NCBI RefSeq assembly: GCF_002179165.1
Contig: NZ_NFNY01000082.1
Coordinates: forward strand, 1 to 55,880
Source of the DNA: Campylobacter jejuni
Lineage (GTDB): Bacteria > Campylobacterota > Campylobacteria > Campylobacterales > Campylobacteraceae
Direction of reading: 5' to 3'
Length of the DNA stretch: 55,880 bases
A model generated the notes under the pieces. The model worked only from the letters and a program-made list of their open reading frames with translations, ran no database searches and was not told where the DNA came from. Position 1 is the stretch's first letter. Each line of letters begins with the position of its first letter. A program made the position numbers and the translations under genes. Shown here piece after piece: positions 43,161 to 51,504 of this stretch.

Positions 43161-43595
43161 ATGGATCGCTTTCAAATTCTTGTAATGATGCTTTCAAGTA
43201 AGTTATATGCAGAATCTTTATTGCCTTATAAAGAAAAAATTGAAGCTTTAGAAGAAGATAAAATGTCTAGGTTTTATCTTATTGATTTTAAAAGTCCTTT
43301 AATTGGGCTTTTGTTAGGAGTTGTTCCTGCTTTTGTATTATCGGGGCTTACCTTTGATCGATTTTATAAAGGCGATATAGGGCTTGGCATAGTAAAATTA
43401 GCCCTGTGGATTTTTATCTTCTTAGGTCTTATTCTCGCAGGTTTTACTAATGAAGCTTTTGTATTTGTGATTTGGGGAATTGATATTGTCGTGCTTTTTA
43501 TATGGAATATACTTGATTTTTTCTTGGTTTGGCAAGGAATTAAAGCGGATAATTTAAGAAAAATTATTTTATTTTTAAATCAAGATGAAAATTGA
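43161..43595 (+). CDS. TM2-domain membrane protein, copy 1
   Basis: A 144-aa protein with a TM2 domain: FKSPLIGLLLGVVPAFVLSG, then FDRFYKGDIGLGIVKLALWI (the G-x-F/D-x-F-Y-x-G-x-x-x-x-G core), and a third helix ending [15 protein letters not shown]2 proteins are small multi-pass membrane proteins of unknown role. ATG 43161 has AAAGG at 43148-43152; a GTG at 43143 is in frame but would place that site inside the gene. The N-terminal 45 residues form a cytoplasmic helix region. The next gene is a paralogue. Confidence 0.85.
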   Translation: MDRFQILVMMLSSKLYAESLLPYKEKIEALEEDKMSRFYLIDFKSPLIGLLLGVVPAFVLSGLTFDRFYKGDIGLGIVKLALWIFIFLGLILAGFTNEAFVFVIWGIDIVVLFIWNILDFFLVWQGIKADNLRKIILFLNQDEN

Positions 43596-43637
43596 TAGTT
43601 TTTATCTTAAAAATCAAAAGACATAATCGAGAATAAA

Positions 43638-44123
43638 ATGAATCATTTTGAGAATTTTATAGCAATAATCAAAGATAAAGTGGATATTTTGGCTTTAATG
43701 CTTTATAAGGAAAAACTCGCAAAATTAAGTGATGAAGAAATAGTAAAGCTTGTAAATATTGATTTTAAAAGTCCTTTAGTTGGGCTTTTGTTAGGAATTA
43801 TCCCTGCTTTATGTTTTGGCGGACTTAGTTTTGATAGACTTTATAAAGGCGATATAAAACTTGGTATTGTTAAGATTTTGCTTTGGTTTTGGATGCTTGT
43901 GAATTGTTTTATTGCATTTTTGTTTTTATGGGATGATAGCGGTTCGATTAGAGAATATATTCATTTAATGATTTCATCTTTACTTTTAAGTGTTAGCATA
44001 CTTTTTATTTGGAATTTGATTGATTTTTTCTTAGTTTGGCAAGGAATTAAAAAGGATAATTTAATGAAAATAATTCAGTTTTTGGAGCAAAATGATGAAA
44101 ATTTTATTGGCAACAAGCAATAA
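43638..44123 (+). CDS. TM2-domain membrane protein, copy 2
   Basis: A 161-aa paralogue of the preceding gene. [40 protein letters not shown] and [16 protein letters not shown] match copy 1 nearly residue by residue. The loop between helices 2 and 3 is longer ([14 protein letters not shown]). The two lie 42 bases apart and arose by tandem duplication. The last 29 bases overlap the rdgB start, so translation of rdgB may be coupled to it. Confidence 0.85.
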   Translation: MNHFENFIAIIKDKVDILALMLYKEKLAKLSDEEIVKLVNIDFKSPLVGLLLGIIPALCFGGLSFDRLYKGDIKLGIVKILLWFWMLVNCFIAFLFLWDDSGSIREYIHLMISSLLLSVSILFIWNLIDFFLVWQGIKKDNLMKIIQFLEQNDENFIGNKQ

Positions 44124-44697
44124 ACACAAAGTTTTAGAACTCAAAGAACTTTTAAAAGAATTTGAAATTTATGCTTTTGATGAAATTTTAAGACCTTTTG
44201 AAATAGAAGAAAATGGCAAAAGTTTTAAAGAAAATGCCCTTATAAAAGCAAGAGCGGTTTTTAATGCTTTAGACGAAAGACGAAAAAATGAATTTATAGT
44301 TTTAAGCGATGATAGCGGAATTTGTGTCGATGTTTTAGAAGGTAAGCCAGGAATTTATTCTGCTAGATTTAGTGGAAAAGGCGATGATAAAAGCAATCGC
44401 GATAAACTTGTAGAAGAAATGGCAAAAAAAGGTTTTAAGGAAAGTAAAGCCCACTATGTAGCGGCTATTGCAATGGTGGGTTTAAAGGGTGAATTTAGTA
44501 CACATGGAAGTATGTATGGACGCGTGATTGATAGAGAAAAAGGCAAAAATGGTTTTGGTTATGATAGTCTTTTTATCCCAAAAGGCTTTGATAAAACCTT
44601 AGCCCAGCTTAGTCATGATGAAAAAAATCAAATTTCACATCGTTTTAAAGCTTTAAAGCTTGCAAAGATGATTTTAAAAATTTTAAACAAAGGATAA
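44095..44697 (+). CDS. rdgB: Non-canonical purine NTP pyrophosphatase RdgB
   Basis: A 200-aa Ham1/RdgB enzyme that hydrolyses dITP and XTP and so keeps deaminated bases out of [22 protein letters not shown] (substrate-binding start), [20 protein letters not shown] (about 66-85, metal-binding Asp) and [12 protein letters not shown] (about 155) plus [12 protein letters not shown] are diagnostic. ATGATG at 44092-44097; GGAG at 44083-44086 fits the second ATG best. It overlaps the TM2 gene. Confidence 0.95.
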   Translation: MKILLATSNKHKVLELKELLKEFEIYAFDEILRPFEIEENGKSFKENALIKARAVFNALDERRKNEFIVLSDDSGICVDVLEGKPGIYSARFSGKGDDKSNRDKLVEEMAKKGFKESKAHYVAAIAMVGLKGEFSTHGSMYGRVIDREKGKNGFGYDSLFIPKGFDKTLAQLSHDEKNQISHRFKALKLAKMILKILNKG

Positions 44698-44699
44698 TA

Positions 44700-44780
44700 A
44701 TGAAAAATTTTATTAAATATATTTTTATAGCGGTATTAATCTATGCTGTTTATACTGGGCTTAGGATTTGGGCTTCTTAG
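44700..44780 (+). CDS. 26-aa single-helix membrane peptide after rdgB
   Basis: ATG 44700 follows AAAGGA (44689-44694) at 5 bases, 2 bases after the rdgB stop. It runs to TAG 44778-44780. The product is two basic residues and one hydrophobic helix (FIKYIFIAVLIYAVYTGLRI) with a short WAS end. The site, position and composition argue for a real small membrane protein. Its 3' end overlaps the stop end of the convergent RND gene by 20 bases. Function is unknown. Confidence 0.55.
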   Translation: MKNFIKYIFIAVLIYAVYTGLRIWAS

Positions 44781-47199
44781 AATAAATAGTGATTAAAAAA
44801 CTTGGAAGTAAAAACAAACTTCCGCTTAAAAGCAAAATCATAACGAAAGTGGTTAAGATACCAAAATAAATTGTAGGGATAAAATTACTACTCATCATCA
44901 CGCTAAAGCCCAAAACTATGCTAATAGTCGTATAATAAAGTGCCGAGCCAATGCTAAGATGTGAATTTAAAATCGCTTCTTCTATGCTTTTAGTTTTAAT
45001 CTCTTCTTTAAAGCGATAAATATAATGTATGGCGTCATCCACACCTATGCCTATAGCAATAGCAGCTATGGTAATGCTCATCATATCAAGCGGAATTTTG
45101 CACAGACCCATAAGAGCAAAAACCACACTTAAAGGAATTACATTGACAAGTATGGCTGTAATTGAGAATTTTAAATCCCTAAAGACAATTATAAAAAGTA
45201 TAAAAATTGCTAAAATTACAAAAATAAGTGTATCAAATTGTGATGAAAAAAGACTTTGAAGCATATTGTTATAAAGCACCATAATCCCTGTAATTTGCAC
45301 TTCTACGCCATCATTTTTCAAAAGTCCATTAAGCTCTTTTTTAAGTTTTATTAAAAATTCATTGCGCCTTAAATTTGGATCAGAGTCAATAATACGCAAG
45401 GTAAATCTTAACTCATTATTTTCTATACTGACAAAAGGAGAAAGTAAATCTTGCTTGAATTTTGTAGGCAAATTTTCATTTAAAAAAGCAAGGGTAAAAT
45501 CATCTAAATCTTTACCATCATTGATATTTTTTCCTAATACCAAAAGACTATTTAAACTTAAAACAGAACCTACAAATTCTTTATTTTCTAAAAATTCATG
45601 CACTTTTTTAGCAATGCGTGTTTTTTTGGAATCAAACCAATAAGTATCTTGCTTAGCTAAATTCTCAAATTCATCTTCAAAGCTATCAAGTGAGTTATTT
45701 GTATTTTTGTCATTTTCTTGCTTGGAAAAGCGGATAATTACTTCCAAAGGCAAAGTTCCACCTAAATTTTTATCAATAATAAGCAAGCCTTTTTTGATTT
45801 CACTTCCATCTTTAAAATAATTTACAAAGGAATTTTCAACTCTTAATTTTGAAATTCCAATCAAAGCTAAAAGCACTGCAAAAACGGCGATGATATAAAT
45901 TAAACGGCGTTTTTTAGGATCTAAACTTGTCTTAGCGCAAAAGGCTAAAAGATTAAATTTAAATTCTTTTTTATAGTATTTTTTAGGTTTTAAAAGCACT
46001 AAAATACTAGCCAAAAAAAGATAAGTAAAAATTAAAGCTAGACCTATGCCTATACTCATCATAATACCAAGTTTTATGATGGGTTCGATATTTGAAAGCA
46101 TTAAAGAAAAAAAGCCTATCATAGTCGTAACTATGGCATAAAGACTAGGATTTGCTTTTGCAAGTAAGGTTTGAAGCACCAAGCGTTCTATTTTTGCTTT
46201 AGGATAACGCGTGGAAATTTCTATAAAATGCGTGATTAAATGCACGACTACGCTTAAAGTGATGATTAAAACTAGAGCAACATAATTAGATGAAATCACC
46301 GTGATTTGAAAATTCAAAAGTGCGAAAACGCCACTTGCAGCACTTAGGCTGATAAAGCAAATAAAAAGTGGTAAAAAAACAAAACGCCATGATCTGAAAA
46401 AATAATAAAGTGCAAATCCTAACAAAAATACGAGTGAAATGCCATAAAGTAAAAGATCGGATTTTATATAAGTAATCATATCATCAGCGATCATACTCAC
46501 ACCACCAAGATAAAGCGTATCGCCATTTTTTTCGTAATTTTTGGCGATATTTTTAATGCTATCTAAACTTTGTTTTGTGATGATTTTTTGTCTATCTTGA
46601 TGTTCTTTTATTGCAAGGCGAATGTGTTCTTTTTCATTTTCATCCTTAGCAAGATCTCTTTTTTCTATGAGTTTGTTGTAAATTTCATCAGGTTTTAAAT
46701 AGATAATAAGTCCTGTAATCTTACCATCTTTTGAAATGATATTGTTTTTATAAAAAGGGCTATTTAAAATTTCATTTTGTGCTTTGCTGAGATTGATATC
46801 TTTGCTTTCTATATTGGGAATATTTTTTAAAAGCTCTTTTAAATCCGAATTTTTAGAGCTTTGAAGTAAAGGAGCATTGATAATGCTAAAAACGCGTTCA
46901 ACAAGCGGAGCTTTTTCTAAATCTTTATGAAGCTTTTTTAATTTTTCTAAATTTTCATTTGAAAAAGGTTTTTCATCATAGGGTTTAAAAGCTAAAAGTA
47001 AAAAATTATCACTTTTGTAATGTTTTGAAATTTCTCTAAAAGTTTTTAAATCTGCATCATCTTCTAAAAGCAAACTTTCAGCACTTGCATCAACGCTGAG
47101 CTTAAAGCTAAAAAAGCTTAAAAACAAGCATATAAAAAGCGTTGCAAAAAAAGTGCTTTTCGGATGAGAGATGAAAAATTTTAAAAGCTTTGAAAACAT
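44761..47199 (-). CDS. RND superfamily (MMPL-type) lipid exporter
   Basis: An 812-aa inner-membrane protein with the RND plan: one helix at about 10-30, a periplasmic domain (to about 230), five helices (about 235-405), another helix near 430, a second periplasmic domain, and five helices from about 640. LITHFIEISTRYPKAKIE and GIGVDDAIHYIYRFKEE are the MMPL/SSD repeats. The start abuts the mlaC stop exactly. Coupling to MlaC and MlaA suggests it moves phospholipids or hydrophobic molecules between membranes, in place of or along with MlaFED; this is inferred from context. Confidence 0.88.
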   Translation of the reverse strand: MFSKLLKFFISHPKSTFFATLFICLFLSFFSFKLSVDASAESLLLEDDADLKTFREISKHYKSDNFLLLAFKPYDEKPFSNENLEKLKKLHKDLEKAPLVERVFSIINAPLLQSSKNSDLKELLKNIPNIESKDINLSKAQNEILNSPFYKNNIISKDGKITGLIIYLKPDEIYNKLIEKRDLAKDENEKEHIRLAIKEHQDRQKIITKQSLDSIKNIAKNYEKNGDTLYLGGVSMIADDMITYIKSDLLLYGISLVFLLGFALYYFFRSWRFVFLPLFICFISLSAASGVFALLNFQITVISSNYVALVLIITLSVVVHLITHFIEISTRYPKAKIERLVLQTLLAKANPSLYAIVTTMIGFFSLMLSNIEPIIKLGIMMSIGIGLALIFTYLFLASILVLLKPKKYYKKEFKFNLLAFCAKTSLDPKKRRLIYIIAVFAVLLALIGISKLRVENSFVNYFKDGSEIKKGLLIIDKNLGGTLPLEVIIRFSKQENDKNTNNSLDSFEDEFENLAKQDTYWFDSKKTRIAKKVHEFLENKEFVGSVLSLNSLLVLGKNINDGKDLDDFTLAFLNENLPTKFKQDLLSPFVSIENNELRFTLRIIDSDPNLRRNEFLIKLKKELNGLLKNDGVEVQITGIMVLYNNMLQSLFSSQFDTLIFVILAIFILFIIVFRDLKFSITAILVNVIPLSVVFALMGLCKIPLDMMSITIAAIAIGIGVDDAIHYIYRFKEEIKTKSIEEAILNSHLSIGSALYYTTISIVLGFSVMMSSNFIPTIYFGILTTFVMILLLSGSLFLLPSFLITIYSKKPKS

Positions 47200-47769
47200 T
47201 TATTTTATAACAATACCTTCAAGTTTCGAAAGTAGGGCGTCAAAACCTTGATTTGCTAAAAGATCTCCAAATTGAGATCTATAAGTTTGCACTATACTAA
47301 CACCTAAAACATCAACATCATAAATCAGCCAGTTGTTATTGTCGTTGTAAAATTTGAAAATAATATTTTTTTCTTCTCCATCAACAATCATAGAAGTGGT
47401 TAGAAAATAGCGTTTTTCATTTTTTAATTCACCATTTTTGACTTTTAAAACTTGATCTTTATAAAGACTTAATTTTTCGGTAAAGCTTTTTTTAAGACTT
47501 GCTTCAAAAGCTTTATTAAATTGTTTTTGTTGGTTTTGATTTAAGTTAGAATAATTTTTAGAAAGACTAAGTTGTGCCATAAGTTTATAATCAATAATAC
47601 TATCAAAAAGTTTGAAAATTCCATCTGCAGCTTGTTTTTTATCTTCTTTGGTGTTTTGTAAAAGTTTGAGACTTTCATCGATATTAGATTGCATAGTGGA
47701 TGAAATTTCGTCAAGATTTAGAGCAAAAGCGTTTAAAAATAAAGCTAAGATTAAAAATATTTTTTTCAT
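47200..47769 (-). CDS. mlaC: MlaC/Ttg2D family periplasmic lipid-binding protein
   Basis: A 189-aa exported protein. KKIFLILALFLNAFALN is the signal peptide. The fold's marks are FKLFDSIIDYKLMAQLSLSK, FNKAFEASLKKSFTEKLSLY and IYDVDVLGVSIVQTYRSQF, matching the Tol_Tol_Ttg2 (MlaC) family. It ferries phospholipid between the outer-membrane MlaA and an inner-membrane partner. AAAGGA before ATG 47769; 9 bases from mlaA, 0 bases from the RND gene: one operon. Confidence 0.92.
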   Translation of the reverse strand: MKKIFLILALFLNAFALNLDEISSTMQSNIDESLKLLQNTKEDKKQAADGIFKLFDSIIDYKLMAQLSLSKNYSNLNQNQQKQFNKAFEASLKKSFTEKLSLYKDQVLKVKNGELKNEKRYFLTTSMIVDGEEKNIIFKFYNDNNNWLIYDVDVLGVSIVQTYRSQFGDLLANQGFDALLSKLEGIVIK

Positions 47770-47778
47770 TTTTTTCCT

Positions 47779-48477
47779 TTATTTGCTAAGTTCTTTGCGT
47801 CTTTGCTCGTAAGCATCACGCAAAAATGGATATAAATTCGGAGTATTATAATAAATTTCATCAATTTCATCCAGTCTAAAACTCATTTCATTACCAAAAC
47901 TATAAGCACCAATAACTACACTTGCCCAAGTAGGATCAATATAGGCAGTAGGGCTTGCATACCAAAGTGCGGGTAGGCTTAGGGTATCTCTTAAATTGCT
48001 GGGTCCAAGCACCGGTAAAACGATGTGAAATCCACCGCCAACACCCCAATGTGCTAGAACCGTTCCTAAATCCGCATAATGCTTTTTAAGTCCCATTTTT
48101 GAAGCAGGATCCATAAGTCCGCCAAAACCCATAATAGTATTTGCAGTAAATCGTTTAAATTCTTCTCCTGCTTCTTCAAATTTAAATTGCAAAATATTAC
48201 CTACAAAACGCAAAGGGGAAAGCAGATTGTCAAAAAAATTTCTTACTCCGAGTCGAAAAAATTCAGGAGTGATGGTATTATAGCCTTTAAGAATAGGCCT
48301 AAAACCATAATCATATAAAGCTACATTAAAACTTGTCATTGTTTTGTTGTAGCCAGAGAGCGGATCGCTTACTTTATAGTTTTGATATTCTGCTTCAAAA
48401 TCATCTAAATTTTGTTCTTTGCCAAAAGCGAAAATCACACAAAAAAGCAAGATAAAAGATATAAATTTTATTTTCAA
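47779..48477 (-). CDS. mlaA: MlaA/VacJ family outer-membrane lipid asymmetry protein
   Basis: 232 aa if begun at TTG 48477. The sequence KIKFISFILLFCVIFAFG is a signal peptide with no lipobox Cys, unlike E. coli MlaA. The VacJ core follows: DPLSGYNKTMTSFN, VRNFFDNLLSPLRFVGNILQ, RFTANTIMGFGGLMDPAS, GTVLAHWGVGGGFHIVLPVL and LGPSNLRDTLSLP. MlaA takes misplaced phospholipid from the outer leaflet. An in-frame ATG at 48507 exists, but AGGAG lies 6 bases before TTG 48477 and ATG 48507 has no site, so TTG is preferred. Confidence 0.9.
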   Translation of the reverse strand: MKIKFISFILLFCVIFAFGKEQNLDDFEAEYQNYKVSDPLSGYNKTMTSFNVALYDYGFRPILKGYNTITPEFFRLGVRNFFDNLLSPLRFVGNILQFKFEEAGEEFKRFTANTIMGFGGLMDPASKMGLKKHYADLGTVLAHWGVGGGFHIVLPVLGPSNLRDTLSLPALWYASPTAYIDPTWASVVIGAYSFGNEMSFRLDEIDEIYYNTPNLYPFLRDAYEQRRKELSK

Positions 48478-48518
48478 AAAAGCTCCTAAAATTTTAAAAT
48501 TTTGCATTATAGCAAATT

Positions 48519-48962
48519 TTAATCAATATTTATATCCCAATAAAACTCAACCCATTCTTTTGCTTCTTTGATTTTAAAATCAGGTTGCAAAAGTGCATTT
48601 TTTTTATAAAAAATAGTAGCAATTTTTAATTCAATATGGGGAAATTTTTCAAGCAAAACCCTTTTAATTTCTGCTAAACTCTCTCCACTATCAACCATAT
48701 CATCAATAAGCAAGATTTTTTTATATTGCTTAAGATCAGGAATATTGAAAATTTCAATAGTATCCAACTTTTTTGTATCATCATAATGGATAGAATTTAG
48801 CGAAAAAAGATAGCGAGTGTTTAAAGCCACTGCTAAAGAATGCCCTAAACTCATGCCCCCTCTTGCGATAGCTAAAAGTGCGTCAGGATTAAAATCTTTT
48901 TTAATTTCTTTAGCTAAAATTTTCACATCTTCTTTAAATTCATCATAAGAATAAAAAATCAT
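48519..48962 (-). CDS. Purine phosphoribosyltransferase (xanthine/guanine type)
   Basis: A 147-aa type I phosphoribosyltransferase for purine salvage. LLAIARGGMSLGHSLA and the PRPP loop KILLIDDMVDSGESLAEI (about 86-103) are clear. WVEFYWDINID at the end resembles xanthine-guanine enzymes. The upstream neighbour on this strand is a purine permease (9 bases), which fits uptake followed by salvage. Base specificity is not readable with certainty. Confidence 0.88.
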   Translation of the reverse strand: MIFYSYDEFKEDVKILAKEIKKDFNPDALLAIARGGMSLGHSLAVALNTRYLFSLNSIHYDDTKKLDTIEIFNIPDLKQYKKILLIDDMVDSGESLAEIKRVLLEKFPHIELKIATIFYKKNALLQPDFKIKEAKEWVEFYWDINID

Positions 48963-48971
48963 TTTTTCCCT

Positions 48972-50291
48972 TTATTGCAAAGCGATGAGTAAGAAATTTC
49001 CAAAAGAAATCAAGCTTAAAACCACGATACCAAGATTGATTTTATCCCACTCTTGTTTAAAAATTCGCACACATAAATATGAAAGAAAACCAAAAGCAAA
49101 ACCTGTTGTAATTGAATAGGTAAAAGGCATCATAACGATGGTAAAAAAGCTTGCTACTGCAATAGCGCTATCTTTAAAATCGATATTTTTTACTTCCATA
49201 AACATTAAAATTCCCACCATTACAAGCACAGGATAAATCGCATTTGCAGGAATGGCTTTAAAAAGTGGCAGTAAAAAAAGCGTAAAAGCAAAGCAAATAG
49301 CCACAACTAAAGCAGTAAGCCCTGTTCTGCCACCACTTTCAACTCCTGTGGTGCTTTCAACAAAGGCAGTAACCGTTGAAGTGCCAGTTAACGAACCCAA
49401 GGCCGAGCCAGCAGCATCTGCCATTAAGGTTTTTCCTAATTTTTTCTCTCCATTTTTAGGATCATCAAAGATTTTACCTCTTTCGCCCACGCCCGTAATC
49501 GTGCCTATGCTGTCAAAAAGCTGAGTGATGAAAAAGGTTAAAATAATAGGTATCATTGTAATATCTAGAGCGCTTTTGATATCAAGTTGTAAAAAAATCG
49601 CACCTAAGCCATTTTCTGCACTGAAATTGGGTAAAGAGATGAGCTTGTCAGGAAAACTTGCATTATCAATCCCAAAAGTCCAAGCAATAATAGAACTTAT
49701 CAAAACACCCAAAATAAACGCTCCACGTAATTTTATAGCCCAAAAAAAGATGATTAAGGTTAGGGTAAAAATTCCAAAAAGAACATGAGAGCTTTTAAAA
49801 TTTCCTATACTGACTAAAGTGTCTTTATTTGGCGTGATAATACCCATTTGACTTAAACCCAAAAAGGCTATAAAACAACCAATCCCTGCACAAATCGCTA
49901 GACGCAAATCTTTGGAGATATTGCGGATCACCCAAAGACGAAAATGTGTAAAAGAAAGAAGAAGGAAAATCATACTTGAAATAAAAACCGCACCCAAAGC
50001 ACTTTGCCAAGCGATTTTTTGTCCCACGCAAACACTAAAGGTAAAATAAGCATTTAAACCCATTCCAACACTCATAGCCACTGGAGTATTAGCAAAAAAA
50101 GCATTAAAAGCACTTGCAATAATCGTAATTAAAGCGGTTGCGGTAATCAGCGCTTCTATAGGTATTCCTGTGTTGCTGACTATGCTTGAATTAACAGGAA
50201 TGATATAAACCATAGCTAAAAAGGTTGTAAGTCCTGCAATAATCTCTGTGCGGATATTTGTATTATTTTCTTTGAGTTTAAAAAAGTCCAT
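48972..50291 (-). CDS. NCS2/AzgA-type purine permease
   Basis: A 439-aa membrane protein with about 12-14 helices. FKLKENNTNIRTEIIAGLTT and FLAMVYIIPVNSSIVS are the AzgA start; NTPVAMSVGMGLNAYFTF (about 70) is the substrate-binding region. FDSIGTITGVGERGKIFDD (about 262) and LGSLTGTSTVTAFVESTTGV, VESGGRTGL (about 297-325) are the family signatures. It probably imports adenine, guanine or hypoxanthine with protons. It is paired with the phosphoribosyltransferase and lies 9 bases past mqnE. Confidence 0.92.
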   Translation of the reverse strand: MDFFKLKENNTNIRTEIIAGLTTFLAMVYIIPVNSSIVSNTGIPIEALITATALITIIASAFNAFFANTPVAMSVGMGLNAYFTFSVCVGQKIAWQSALGAVFISSMIFLLLSFTHFRLWVIRNISKDLRLAICAGIGCFIAFLGLSQMGIITPNKDTLVSIGNFKSSHVLFGIFTLTLIIFFWAIKLRGAFILGVLISSIIAWTFGIDNASFPDKLISLPNFSAENGLGAIFLQLDIKSALDITMIPIILTFFITQLFDSIGTITGVGERGKIFDDPKNGEKKLGKTLMADAAGSALGSLTGTSTVTAFVESTTGVESGGRTGLTALVVAICFAFTLFLLPLFKAIPANAIYPVLVMVGILMFMEVKNIDFKDSAIAVASFFTIVMMPFTYSITTGFAFGFLSYLCVRIFKQEWDKINLGIVVLSLISFGNFLLIALQ

Positions 50292-50299
50292 TTTATGCC

Positions 50300-51364
50300 T
50301 TAGTAAGTTTTTAGTTCATTATATAAGCTATTGCGTTCTACAGGAATTAAATTTGCAGTTTTTATCATATCGATGAAAGTTTTTAAGCTTGTGCCTTTAG
50401 CAGATTTCGCTCCACCAGCACTTTGTATGCTTTCTTTTTCTATTGTTCCATCTAAGTCATTAGCCCCAAATTCTTGTGCGACCATAGCCAAATTTAAAGT
50501 CATCGTTGCCCAATAAGCTTTGATATTTTTGATATTATCAAGCACCAAACGAGAAATAGCAATGGTTTTTAGAATTTCTTCACTATCCATAATCTTATCG
50601 CTTTGTATAAAGCTATTATCCCTTTGCCAAACCAAAGGAATAAAAGCATTAAAGCCATTTGTTTCATCTTGCAAAGAACGAAGCCTTATTAAGTGATCGA
50701 TTCTGTGATGTCTTTCTTCAATGTGTCCAAAAAGCATAGTAGCGTTACTTTGCTTACCTTTTTCATGCCAAAGTTTGTGAATTTTTAACCAATTCTCACT
50801 GCTGACTTTTCCATGACAAATTTTTTTACGAATTTGCTCATCAAAAATTTCAGCCCCGCCACCAGGCATAGAATCCACACCGTATTCAATCATTTTTTCT
50901 ATCACTTCTTCATAGCTCATACCAAAGCGGCGGTGTAAAAAGTCAATTTCTGCTGCAGTCATAGCTTTTATATGAATCTGTGGATATTTTTCTTTAATCA
51001 TTTTAAAGATTTCTAAATACCATTGCCAACTTGTATCTTTATTATGTGCAGAAACAATATGCACTTCTTTTGTGCCACGCGTGATGGTATCATCAACGAT
51101 TTTCATAATTTCTTCATGACTCATCATATAAGGGTTTGGATTTTTGCGGTGCGCAGAAAAAGCACAGAATTTGCAAGTATCAGCACAGATATTTGTAGGA
51201 TTGATATGGCGATTGATATTAAAATAAACTTTTTTTCCGTGAAGTTTTGTGCGTTTTTTATGAGCAAATTTAGCTAAAGTAAAAAGATCTAAATCCCATA
51301 AAGCGTTAGCTTCATCTTGATTTAATCTTTCTTCGTTTTCTAATTTTTCAAGTAGGTTTTTCAT
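50300..51364 (-). CDS. mqnE: Aminodeoxyfutalosine synthase MqnE
   Basis: A 354-aa radical SAM enzyme that makes aminofutalosine in the futalosine route to menaquinone, the only quinone route in Campylobacter. INPTNICADTCKFCAFSAHR (about 53-72) has the CxxxCxxC cluster loop; VHIVSAHNKDTSWQWYLEIF and MPGGGAEIFDEQIRKKIC are MqnE marks. FGHIEERHHRIDHLIRLR is near 215. It begins a three-gene unit with the purine permease and transferase and is divergent from the GlnD-like gene. Confidence 0.93.
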   Translation of the reverse strand: MKNLLEKLENEERLNQDEANALWDLDLFTLAKFAHKKRTKLHGKKVYFNINRHINPTNICADTCKFCAFSAHRKNPNPYMMSHEEIMKIVDDTITRGTKEVHIVSAHNKDTSWQWYLEIFKMIKEKYPQIHIKAMTAAEIDFLHRRFGMSYEEVIEKMIEYGVDSMPGGGAEIFDEQIRKKICHGKVSSENWLKIHKLWHEKGKQSNATMLFGHIEERHHRIDHLIRLRSLQDETNGFNAFIPLVWQRDNSFIQSDKIMDSEEILKTIAISRLVLDNIKNIKAYWATMTLNLAMVAQEFGANDLDGTIEKESIQSAGGAKSAKGTSLKTFIDMIKTANLIPVERNSLYNELKTY

Positions 51365-51504
51365 CGAATTTCACTTTTTAATTATTTTTTTTAAAAACAC
51401 ATTATAATTTTTGCTTACTGAAAAAGAGTTTATAGCAAAGCCAAAATAAAAGATAATTTTGTTAAGATTGTTGATAAAATTTCAAATTTAAAGAGAGTGA
51501 AAAA
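51365..51504. promoter_or_regulatory. Divergent promoters of mqnE and the GlnD-like gene
   Basis: ATTATAAT (51401-51408) gives a minus-strand TATAAT for mqnE, about 40 bases from its ATG. TAAAAT at 51475-51480 in TTGATAAAATTTC is the best plus-strand -10 box, 25 bases before TTG 51505. No other structure was seen in the 140 bp. Confidence 0.5.
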
